From the NCBI GenBank assembly GCA_902798285.1, contig CADBVZ010000007.1:16224-80223 (forward strand): a DNA stretch of 64,000 nt, in the 5' to 3' direction. Source of the stretch: an uncultured Prevotella sp. (GTDB lineage Bacteria; Bacteroidota; Bacteroidia; Bacteroidales; Bacteroidaceae). The notes under the pieces are model-generated. The model was not told the origin of the DNA. It did no database searches and saw nothing but the letters and a program-made list of their open reading frames with translations. Shown here in pieces: positions 16,075 through 24,358 of this stretch. The stretch's first letter is position 1; every line of letters begins with the position of its first letter. The translations under genes were made by a program, and so were the position numbers.

Positions 16075-17832
16075 TTACTTGCTGAGATCGACCACGGGAT
16101 GTACCGTCCACCCCTTACTGGTGAAGTAGCTGGTGTTGTCAATATCGAGGTTGGCAGAGTTACCCACAAGGTTGGGGTTGTCGTTCAGCGTTCCCTGATA
16201 GATGGGGAAGAACTCGTGACCGGGCTTCCAGGAGTCGTAAGAACTCTTCAACTCGGGATCGATACCCACCTGAGCGTAGCTGACGGGCTCCTTGACACGG
16301 GTACGATCTGCAGAACGACGGAAGGTGCCGTGCTCCTTGAGCTGCTGTACACGATCAGCGCTGTAGAAGAATCCCCAACGGAGCAGGTCGAAGCCACGAC
16401 CGAACTCGCAGCCGAACTCCTTCGGGCGCTCTACACTGGCAATCTGTTCGAAGAGCTTGTCCTTGCTGCCGAAATCAGAAAGTTTCAAACTGGGGAGCTG
16501 AGCACGGTTACGTACCTGATTGATCCAGTCGATAGCCTGTTGTGTAGGACCGTTTACCTCGTTCTCACATTCGGCGGCACGGAGCAGCACATCGCTGTAG
16601 CGCATCATACGGAGGTTGATACCGCAGTGGAGACCTGTCACCACTTTGTCGTAAATGCCTGTTCGGAAGTTGGTGTTCTTGGCCACAGGCAGACCACCAT
16701 TGTTGTTATTGGTCACCATAGGCGCATCGTCCGTCATATCGAGGGTGTAGCATTTGTTACCATACTCAAAGCCTTCCCAGTCCTGCTCATAGGTACCGAT
16801 GGTCCAATAGAGACGTGGATCAAGCTTACCGCTGGTAGTCTTTTCGGCCTTGAAGAGCTGATAGAGCCAAGGTGAGGCAGAGAGGTCGGCCCATCCACCG
16901 CAGTCACCGGGGCCGAAGTTACTCTCGATGGCATGACCTTGAGTAGCATTAGGACTGGTGTTTACTGGTGTCCACTCATCGTCAACGCCTTGAGAACCAT
17001 AGTCGAGATACTGAACCTCAAAGAGACTTTCTGCATTGTTCTCATAGGCAGACCCCTCGCGGAAGTTGTCACCATAGTTCTTCATAAGTTCATACTTACC
17101 GTATGTTCCACCTATGATAGCCTTCAACACTGTAAGTGCCTCATCATACTTATGGCGCATCATCAGGGCACGGGCATAATAGCCGGCTGCAGCACCACTG
17201 GTGGCACGACCCTTGGCCCACTCACCACCTGCATCGCGGGTGGGCAGCAATGTCATAGCCTCCTGGAAGTCCTTTTCCACCTGATCGAACACCTCATCGT
17301 AGGTACTGTTGGTGGCATAGAGACCATCGAGCGTAGAATAGGTATTATAATCGGTAATCAGAATGGGGTTCTGATAGTAACCTGCGAGGTTGTAATATGC
17401 CAGACCGCGGAGGAACAGCATCTGTCCCTTGATGCGCTTCATCTTTTCTGAGAGGACACTGTTGTCCTCACCGCAACGGGTGATGGTGAAATTGGTCACG
17501 TTAATGGTATAGTACCAATCACGCCATGACCACTGACCGATTTCGTCGGTGACAGGGGCGTTGAGATCGTCGAACGGCATATACCAAACCTGAGAGGAGT
17601 TCCATACCTCGTCGCCACGGCACACGTCGAGCATAAAGCCTACACGAGCATAGGTTCCCTCCATACGTATATGGTTGTAGGCGGCAATCACATTCTCCTC
17701 CAAGTCGTCGGCAGTAAAGCCGTAGGTACCTGTTGTCTGCTGGTTGGGGTTCGTCAGTTCCAGTTGGTCGCTGCACGAAGTGAGTGTGCCAAGACCCAGC
17801 AAAAGAGCGAAGGAAATTTTATATAGTTTCAT
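16075..17832 (-). CDS. SusD/RagB-family outer-membrane lipoprotein
   Basis: A 585-residue SusD homologue. The start at 17832 gives a clean lipoprotein signal (MKLYKISFALLLGLGTLTSC); an ATG four codons earlier directly abuts the SusC stop. Typical elements are the post-lipobox LELTNPNQQT, TPR-like helices (FLRGLAYYNLAGYYQNP), LLRAAECENEVNGPTQQAIDWINQVRNRA, and the SusD C-terminal pattern VERPKEFGCEFGRGFDLLRWG. It caps the SusC barrel and captures glycans at the surface. Its partner is the SusC gene directly upstream; with the following lipoprotein and GH43 enzymes the substrate is probably arabinan. Confidence 0.95.
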   Translation of the reverse strand: MKLYKISFALLLGLGTLTSCSDQLELTNPNQQTTGTYGFTADDLEENVIAAYNHIRMEGTYARVGFMLDVCRGDEVWNSSQVWYMPFDDLNAPVTDEIGQWSWRDWYYTINVTNFTITRCGEDNSVLSEKMKRIKGQMLFLRGLAYYNLAGYYQNPILITDYNTYSTLDGLYATNSTYDEVFDQVEKDFQEAMTLLPTRDAGGEWAKGRATSGAAAGYYARALMMRHKYDEALTVLKAIIGGTYGKYELMKNYGDNFREGSAYENNAESLFEVQYLDYGSQGVDDEWTPVNTSPNATQGHAIESNFGPGDCGGWADLSASPWLYQLFKAEKTTSGKLDPRLYWTIGTYEQDWEGFEYGNKCYTLDMTDDAPMVTNNNNGGLPVAKNTNFRTGIYDKVVTGLHCGINLRMMRYSDVLLRAAECENEVNGPTQQAIDWINQVRNRAQLPSLKLSDFGSKDKLFEQIASVERPKEFGCEFGRGFDLLRWGFFYSADRVQQLKEHGTFRRSADRTRVKEPVSYAQVGIDPELKSSYDSWKPGHEFFPIYQGTLNDNPNLVGNSANLDIDNTSYFTSKGWTVHPVVDLSK

Positions 17833-17844
17833 ATTGAATATCAT

Positions 17845-20800
17845 TTAAAAGGTGAAGTTAATACCGGCCATGAAGCTGCGTGCGCTGGGGTAAGAGCAGT
17901 AGTTGAGACCCGGGGTGAAGGTACCGCCGGCATAGTCAACGTTATAGCCATGATAGCCAGTGAAGGTATAGAGATTCTGAGCTGAGAGATAAAGACGTAC
18001 GCCAGAGACATAGTTGGCAAACCACTTGTTAGGTAGGTTGCAACCAATTTCAATATTGGCAATCTTCCAATAGGCGGCGTTCTGAATCTTGCGACTGCTG
18101 AAGTAGTCGTTCCACAGCTCACCGTTTGCGGTGATGTAGGTACGTGGAACGTTTGCGGTGTAAGTGTCGCCACTCCACTGGTTAGCACCGAGGATGGCCA
18201 CATCCTTATTGCCATAACCATAGCAAGAGTTGATGGCGTTGTAGATATAATCAGCCACATGATAGTTCAGAGCGCCATAGGTAGAGATACTCATATCGAA
18301 CATCTTATACTCGAGATGTGCACTTAGACCAAAGTTGATCTTAGCCAAACCACTGCCCAGCACCTGTCGGTCGTCGGCATTGATCTGTCCGTCGCCGTTG
18401 AGATCCTTATAAAGACAGTCACCTACCTGCGCACCGTTTTGTGTGGCGTGATTGTCGAGGTCAGCCTGTGTACGGGCTATTCCCTCATATACATAACCAT
18501 AGAACTGACCAATCTCCTCACCTACATAAGTGATATAATCGCCAGTGAGATAATACTCTGTACCAAAGCCGAGTGAGGTCACCTTATTGTTCAGGGTACT
18601 CAGGTTGGCACTGATCTGATGCTTCAGAGGATGATCATTGTTACGATAAGTTACTGAGAACTCCAAACCGCTGTTCTCCATTGAAGCGGCATTCATGGTA
18701 ACGCTGGTGTTTGCCACACCGGCACTAGCAGGAACGGGAACACTGTAAAGCAGATCTGTAGACTTGTTCTTGTACCACTCGGCAGTGAACTCAATGCGGT
18801 TGTTAAACAAGGCCAGGTCAATACCAACGTTCATCGTGGTTTTCTTCTCCCAGGCCAGATTCTCATTAACGAAAGTTGAAACAGCAGAACCTGTGACAGG
18901 ATTGTTACCAAAGCTGTAGGTCATGTTGTTACGACGCATGGTAGCCTGATATACGTACTCACCGATGTTCTCATTACCAAGTTCACCATAGCTGGCACGA
19001 ACCTTGAACATATTGACGATGTTACGATCAATGGGGAAGAATTTCTCCTTGTCGAAACGCCAACCGACAGATACAGAGGGGAAGGTGCCCCAGCGGATGT
19101 CCTTAGTCAGACGAGAGCTACCATCACGACGAACTACTGCAGAAAGCAGATACTTGCCGTCGTAGTCATAGTTAAGACGGGCAATGTAAGATGCCAGTGT
19201 ATGTTTGTACTCATACGACTCAGAGTAGGTGTCGTTAGCATTCTGTAACTGCAGGAAGTAAGGCTCTGAGAAGTTTACGCCCCAACCAGTCAGTGTATTG
19301 GTGTGCTCTTCTTCATAAGTCTGACCTACCACGATGTTAGCGTGATGCAGTCCGAAGGTGCCGTCATAAGTCAGCGTATTTTCAATGAGGGCATCGGTAT
19401 ATTTGCGGTGTCCCTTGGTCAGGCGTTCGTTCTCCTTAGCGAGATATACGCGGTTGCTCTGTACCCAGGCAGGAATCCATGTCTTATCATTGGCACTAGT
19501 CGTGCTGTAAGACAGATTAATTTTGTAATTCAACTTGTGATTCTTACTCTTGATACCAACCATTTCGAGCAGGTCAACATCGGCAGAACCTGTACCTACG
19601 AAGCGATCGACAATCGTATTACGTGTCAACAGGTTATTGATGAGCAAGGGGTTTGAAGCCGAGATGTCGCCATGGACAGTATCATAGTAAACGCCGTAAC
19701 CATAGGCATCGTAATTCCAGCTGCTGGCAGAACCCACCTTATCATCGAGCACCCATGTGCTGGCATCGTAAGCCTTGATGGTAGGCTGCATGGTCAGCAC
19801 GCCGAGGAGTACGTTGGGCAGGTTACCATAGAGTCCCTGTACATACTCGTTGGCATTAGAGATAGAGGTGTTGTCCTGATCAGAGTGAGAATACACGAAA
19901 CTGGTACGGAACTTGATAAACTTAGTGTCCATCGTATTGTTTACACGGGCGGTAAAACGCTCGTAATTAGGACCAGCACCCTCGAGTGTTCCCTTCTGAT
20001 TATAGTAATCAAGACCTATATTATAAGTATTATTGGCACCACCACCGCTGAGGTTTACGTTATGGTTCTGGCGGATACCCGTCTTGAACACCTCCTTGAA
20101 CCAGTCAGTATTGGTGTTGTCCTGGAACTTATAGCCATTGCCACTCTGAGTGTAACCTCCAGGCAGTGCTATACCTGTATTCACAGCTGCCTGTCCCAGA
20201 TAATTGCTATACTGATCGGCGTTCATAACGTCGTAAACATCACCGGGAATCTTGTCGATACCGAAGTAACCCTTATAGTCAAGCTTCAGAGGCTGATCCT
20301 TCTTACCGCCCTTGGTTGTGATAATAACCACACCGTTAGCAGCACGAGAACCGTAGATGGCGCCTGCAGAAGCATCCTTCAGCACCTGGATGGTCTCAAT
20401 ATCGTTAGGTGAGAAATCGCGGATAGTGGTACCCATGGGCACACCATCAATGACATAGAGAGGAGCAGTGCTTCCGAAAGAACCAATACCACGGATACGT
20501 ACGGAAGGATCGGCACCAGGCTGTCCATCACTAGTAATCTGAACACCGGCGACTTTACCTTCAAGCATGGAAGAAATGTTGGAATGTGATACACGCTTGA
20601 GTTCGTCAGCATTTACGATAGATACAGAACCTGTCAGGTCGGCTTTCTTCTGTACACCATAACCTACTACAACGACCTGATCGAGCATCATAGCATCGGA
20701 TTCCATCTCAATTTTATTAAGGATCGCGCGCCCACGTACGGCAATCTCACGATCCTTGTAACCCACATAGCTTACAACCAGGGTTCCGTTGGCCGGAGCG

Positions 20801-21024
20801 TCGATGGTGAAATTACCGTCGAAATCAGTAATGGAACCTGTCGTGGCTCCCTTTACCTTTACGGTAGCACCAATGAGCGGTTCTCCTTCCTGATCAACAA
20901 CCTGGCCACTGACCTTGATAGTCTGTGCCTGCTGCACCGATGCCATCGCAGGAACGGAGTAGGCTGAAAGTCCACCCACCATGCCGAGAGACAGCATCAC
21001 AGAGAATAATACTTGTTTTCTCAT
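17845..21024 (-). CDS. SusC/RagA-family TonB-dependent transporter
   Basis: A 1059-residue outer-membrane importer. After the signal peptide (ending AMASVQQ) comes a carboxypeptidase-like domain (VSGQVVDQEGEPLIGATVKVKG), then the TonB-box region and plug (VVVVGYGVQKKADLTGSV, VRIRGIGSFG, PLYVIDGVP, ILKDASAGAIYGSRAANGVVIITTKGG), then the 22-strand barrel ending FMAGINFTF with the terminal Phe. It takes up oligosaccharides together with SusD. A promoter with two 21-nt-spaced operator repeats lies upstream, between it and the SusR-like regulator gene on the same strand. Confidence 0.96.
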   Translation of the reverse strand: MRKQVLFSVMLSLGMVGGLSAYSVPAMASVQQAQTIKVSGQVVDQEGEPLIGATVKVKGATTGSITDFDGNFTIDAPANGTLVVSYVGYKDREIAVRGRAILNKIEMESDAMMLDQVVVVGYGVQKKADLTGSVSIVNADELKRVSHSNISSMLEGKVAGVQITSDGQPGADPSVRIRGIGSFGSTAPLYVIDGVPMGTTIRDFSPNDIETIQVLKDASAGAIYGSRAANGVVIITTKGGKKDQPLKLDYKGYFGIDKIPGDVYDVMNADQYSNYLGQAAVNTGIALPGGYTQSGNGYKFQDNTNTDWFKEVFKTGIRQNHNVNLSGGGANNTYNIGLDYYNQKGTLEGAGPNYERFTARVNNTMDTKFIKFRTSFVYSHSDQDNTSISNANEYVQGLYGNLPNVLLGVLTMQPTIKAYDASTWVLDDKVGSASSWNYDAYGYGVYYDTVHGDISASNPLLINNLLTRNTIVDRFVGTGSADVDLLEMVGIKSKNHKLNYKINLSYSTTSANDKTWIPAWVQSNRVYLAKENERLTKGHRKYTDALIENTLTYDGTFGLHHANIVVGQTYEEEHTNTLTGWGVNFSEPYFLQLQNANDTYSESYEYKHTLASYIARLNYDYDGKYLLSAVVRRDGSSRLTKDIRWGTFPSVSVGWRFDKEKFFPIDRNIVNMFKVRASYGELGNENIGEYVYQATMRRNNMTYSFGNNPVTGSAVSTFVNENLAWEKKTTMNVGIDLALFNNRIEFTAEWYKNKSTDLLYSVPVPASAGVANTSVTMNAASMENSGLEFSVTYRNNDHPLKHQISANLSTLNNKVTSLGFGTEYYLTGDYITYVGEEIGQFYGYVYEGIARTQADLDNHATQNGAQVGDCLYKDLNGDGQINADDRQVLGSGLAKINFGLSAHLEYKMFDMSISTYGALNYHVADYIYNAINSCYGYGNKDVAILGANQWSGDTYTANVPRTYITANGELWNDYFSSRKIQNAAYWKIANIEIGCNLPNKWFANYVSGVRLYLSAQNLYTFTGYHGYNVDYAGGTFTPGLNYCSYPSARSFMAGINFTF

Positions 21025-21072
21025 TGTTAATTGATTTTAGTTTAGAATTATAATAATTAGTGAAATCTGGCG

Positions 21073-21080
21073 CAAAGATA
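21073..21080 (-). promoter_or_regulatory. -7 box of the susCD operon
   Basis: TATCTTTG on the minus strand at 21073-21080, about 50 nt before the SusC start. No TTG lies at the usual distance, as expected for an activated promoter. Confidence 0.65.
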
Positions 21081-21100
21081 ATGAATAAAAAGAGCGGCTT

Positions 21101-21147
21101 GGTGGACAAAACAACTTAATAGGTGGACAAAACGATTTTTGTCCTCC
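21101..21147 (-). promoter_or_regulatory. Candidate operator: two direct repeats and one inverted copy
   Basis: GGTGGACAAAAC occurs at 21101-21112 and 21122-21133, exactly 21 nt apart. TTTTGTCCTCC at 21137-21147 is an inverted near-copy. The group sits 20-65 nt upstream of the susC -7 box. Direct repeats one or two helical turns apart are the usual binding sites of AraC-type dimers, so the SusR-like protein encoded next door is the likely ligand. Confidence 0.65.
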
Positions 21148-21201
21148 AAAGTGTAAAATCTCCACCTCTTGAGCTATATCAAGACCTATTTTTGACCTAA
21201 A

Positions 21202-24132
21202 TCAAGACCAAGAACTAGGATTTACCCCAAACATCTTAGTAAAACAACGGGTAAAATATTTAGGGTCATTGAAACCTACAGCGTAAGCTATTTCTGTGAT
21301 ATTCCTGTTACCGGTCTTAGCGGACAGCATCTCCTTGGCCATATTCAGTCGGTAGTTCTTGATAAATTGTCCGACGGGTAGGCCTGCCTCTACGTTCAAG
21401 TGCTTACTGGCCACCGAGCGGCTCATGCCAAGGGCATCGCAAAACTCCTGCACACCAAATTCGGAATTCATATAATTATGTTCCATAACCTCCATCACAC
21501 GCTCCATGAACGGTTTAGTGCTCTTGAGCAGTTCCTCCTTGTCAGCCTCCACGCTCTTTGATACACTATTCCTATAACGCTGTTGGTTGTCGAGGATGTT
21601 CCGAATACGAGTCTGGAGTTGACGAGGGTCTTCCGATTCTTCCAGCACTTCACGAATAGGACTGAGCAGTTGCTCTGCCTCACGTCGTTTTAGCTCAGCC
21701 ACACGGCTATTATAACCATAGATAATCAGTCCTATCAGTAATAAACCTAATAGAAGACGGAACCACCAACTATTCCAGAAGAAAGGTCTTACGACAATAT
21801 CGACGGAGATGGTATCGCTAACTCCTGCCATGAGGGCGGATTTATAACTGACTTCGAAGGTATAGTTACCCACAGGCAGAGCACTATAACGTACTGAATG
21901 TTGTCCTGGTTTCAGGATAGTCCAATCTTTTTCAAACCCTTTCATCCGATAGCTATACACACCTTGTGTCTCGTGTCCAAAGTCCAATGCTGAGAAAGAA
22001 ATGGAAAAGGAGCGGTTGCTCTCTTTGAGTCTGACAATTCCGGCCTTAGAGATATCATCATCGAGAATATCACTTCCAGCCTGCACCTCCTGATTGTCAA
22101 CCATCAGGCTTGTAAACGTAAGATGTCCTTGATATGAAACATCGGTATTCTCACCTAAAACCTCAATGAGTCCTCCTTCACTACCTAAGTAAATGATACC
22201 TGAAGAATCTTTTACGGCAGAGTTCCAGTAAAAATGAGGATTTATAAGACCGTCGTATTGGGAATAATTGTTAAAGGCTTCTTGTTGAGGATCATAAACC
22301 GAAAGGCCGTTTTGCGTAGTAATCCATAAACGCCCATTCCTATCTTCAACAATGCCTTTCACACCATTATATACCAATCCGTCCTCTTGTGTCAAAGCCT
22401 CGAATTGCTCTTGTCCATCGTCTCCTAACACCCTACGATAAAGACCATAGCCATTACTGCCAAGCCACAGTGTTCCGTCGTCAGATTCACAGAAAGAGGA
22501 TATCTTGTCAACAATCCGCGAATGGGGATCGTCGAGACGATGCATAATGCCACGATTCTCGAATTGTCCGTTCTTGCGGTTACGAAGATTGACAACCCTC
22601 ACTCCTTGCATGCAACCCATCCATAGCCATCCGTCACGAGTGATGATGGAGCCAATACAACCACGAACGTTCCTACATCCCTCGAAAGGATCCTCGAGTT
22701 CAGAGGTTGCATAACGGTAGAAGAACATACCGTCATTACTGCCTATCCACATGCCATCATTGATAGGATCGTAAGCCAAGGCTCCAACGAAATTTGTCAG
22801 ACGCATCTGTTCCTCTGTCAGTTCCAGACGATTAATGCGCTGAGGGTTCTTCATATCAAGCAGACAGACGCCACCACCCCATGTGCCAATCCATAAACGT
22901 CCCTGTCTATCAGCAGCTAGCGTGGAAACACTATTATGGGCCAGTCCTGAGTTCTGTTTGGTGTAATGGGTGAAACTTTCTTCTCCTTTCGCTTTGCGGT
23001 TGAGGCCACCTTCAACTGTTCCCACCCATAATACGCCTTCAGGTTCTACATACATGGCATTGACAGCATTTGGAGAGAGAGACCCCGGATCAGAGGAATG
23101 GATATGGTTACGGACTAGCAACTGCTGAGGTACCAGACGGATGACACCACCTGCCTCTGTGCCTATATAAATGAGTCCATTGGATACTAGAAGACAATGC
23201 ACGAAGTCATTTTTCAATGGAGGAATGCTGGCCGATGTCCAAGATGTGAAGTTGTTCTTTTTGTCATCGTATACATTGATACCACACAGCGAACCGACAA
23301 GCAGGGTATTGTCGGAAGTCAGAGCCAGACTGGAGAGAAACTCATGTGATGGGGTCTCTGGATTGTTTTGATCATGACGATAGCAAGTGAGCAGCTGTTG
23401 ACGAGTGTCATACCGGAAAACACCATGGTTCGTGGTAATCCATATCATGTCTCCCCGTTTCAGTATGTCGGTAATATACAACCCAAAGAGGGAATGCAAC
23501 AAAGGTGAGATCTCTTCGCGGACAAGTCGTCCGTTGCTTTCTACCAGACGAAATAATCCCCTATCCACACCTATCCAGGGCTTGCCATTACCCTCAACAT
23601 CGCAAATACAGATATCAGGAGTATTGCCTACATAGGAATAACTTAGATCCTTAATCACCATTCCTTGGGCATCGAACACTAACAGATGAACCTCACGGTT
23701 GGTAATCACCCATATACGTCCTAAGGCATCGCAGTAGGTCTTTACGCCAGGTTTAGCCAGTAGTTCACTGATGTCTCCCCGAGGTGTCTTCGGCACCGTG
23801 GGGAGCATAGTTTGTAAATCCAAAACGTTAGTGCCTTCATCAAAGGCCACCCAGAGTCGTTTGAACGGGTCTTCTGTTATACTTTTGCACGATAGGCTTC
23901 CAAGTCCCCAAGCTGGCGAATACATTCCATAGCCATCGTAGCGCACCAAACCTCCACCATAAGTTCCTACCCATAGGAATCCTTTGGAGTCGGTAAATAG
24001 CGCACTGACATTATTATGGGGTAAACCATTACTCAAGTCAAGAAACGACGGGTTATAACGCTCTGTCAGTATGACTCCTTTTGCCATACCACCAATAGCC
24101 CACCACATGGCCAAAAGCATTATCCACCTCAT
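21202..24132 (-). CDS. SusR-like membrane sensor-regulator (propeller, Y_Y_Y, AraC HTH; no kinase)
   Basis: A 976-residue protein starting at the ATG at 24132; the earlier TTG lies in the promoter. A signal segment precedes a two-propeller sensor (about residues 25-680, repeats such as LWVGTYGGGLVRYDG, LWIGTWGGGVCLLD, GRLWITTQNGLSVYD), a Y_Y_Y domain (about 690-770, YSYRMKGFEKDWTILKPG), one membrane helix (788-807), a charged linker of about 75 residues and an AraC-type HTH (886-976). Unlike the 52883 regulator it has no histidine kinase, ATPase or receiver. This is the architecture of the starch regulator SusR. It should sense an oligosaccharide in the periplasm and activate the SusCD operon from the membrane. 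Confidence 0.9.
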   Translation of the reverse strand: MRWIMLLAMWWAIGGMAKGVILTERYNPSFLDLSNGLPHNNVSALFTDSKGFLWVGTYGGGLVRYDGYGMYSPAWGLGSLSCKSITEDPFKRLWVAFDEGTNVLDLQTMLPTVPKTPRGDISELLAKPGVKTYCDALGRIWVITNREVHLLVFDAQGMVIKDLSYSYVGNTPDICICDVEGNGKPWIGVDRGLFRLVESNGRLVREEISPLLHSLFGLYITDILKRGDMIWITTNHGVFRYDTRQQLLTCYRHDQNNPETPSHEFLSSLALTSDNTLLVGSLCGINVYDDKKNNFTSWTSASIPPLKNDFVHCLLVSNGLIYIGTEAGGVIRLVPQQLLVRNHIHSSDPGSLSPNAVNAMYVEPEGVLWVGTVEGGLNRKAKGEESFTHYTKQNSGLAHNSVSTLAADRQGRLWIGTWGGGVCLLDMKNPQRINRLELTEEQMRLTNFVGALAYDPINDGMWIGSNDGMFFYRYATSELEDPFEGCRNVRGCIGSIITRDGWLWMGCMQGVRVVNLRNRKNGQFENRGIMHRLDDPHSRIVDKISSFCESDDGTLWLGSNGYGLYRRVLGDDGQEQFEALTQEDGLVYNGVKGIVEDRNGRLWITTQNGLSVYDPQQEAFNNYSQYDGLINPHFYWNSAVKDSSGIIYLGSEGGLIEVLGENTDVSYQGHLTFTSLMVDNQEVQAGSDILDDDISKAGIVRLKESNRSFSISFSALDFGHETQGVYSYRMKGFEKDWTILKPGQHSVRYSALPVGNYTFEVSYKSALMAGVSDTISVDIVVRPFFWNSWWFRLLLGLLLIGLIIYGYNSRVAELKRREAEQLLSPIREVLEESEDPRQLQTRIRNILDNQQRYRNSVSKSVEADKEELLKSTKPFMERVMEVMEHNYMNSEFGVQEFCDALGMSRSVASKHLNVEAGLPVGQFIKNYRLNMAKEMLSAKTGNRNITEIAYAVGFNDPKYFTRCFTKMFGVNPSSWS

Positions 24133-24150
24133 ATTCGCAACTTTTTGTTG

Positions 24151-24158
24151 CAAATATA
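24151..24158 (-). promoter_or_regulatory. -7 box of the SusR-like gene
   Basis: TATATTTG on the minus strand, 18 nt before the ATG at 24132; no convincing -33 TTG. Confidence 0.45.
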
Positions 24159-24253
24159 GTAATTATTTCGCAATTAAACTTATCTTGGGCCTGTGATTTA
24201 AATGATTTTTAAGTTTTTATTTACTTACTGCAAAACAGATGGTCTTTATAACC

Positions 24254-24321
24254 CGTTTGCCAGAAAAATGGGATAAAAAAACAAAAGGGCAGTTTGAATT
24301 CAAAATAATTGTATATCTTTG
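24254..24321 (+). promoter_or_regulatory. Operator-like element and promoter of the pectinesterase-peptidase gene
   Basis: CGTTTGCCAGAAAAATGGG from 24254 repeats the element seen at 2224 and 4084. TATCTTTG follows at 24314-24321, 60 nt after the element start (61 nt in the other two). A TTG at 24294-24296 is three bases closer than usual. Confidence 0.55.
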
Positions 24322-24358
24322 CAACCGAGAACAAACTATATTTAATATATCCTGAGAT

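Noticed and set aside
16099-16875. A 258-codon plus-strand frame
   Set aside because: It is the shadow of the SusD gene; similar antisense frames occur across all Sus genes because of codon bias.
21178-21209. Second direct repeat (ATCAAGACC, 23 nt apart) near the end of the SusR-like gene
   Set aside because: It overlaps the stop codon and is short; I cannot separate it from chance in AT-rich sequence.
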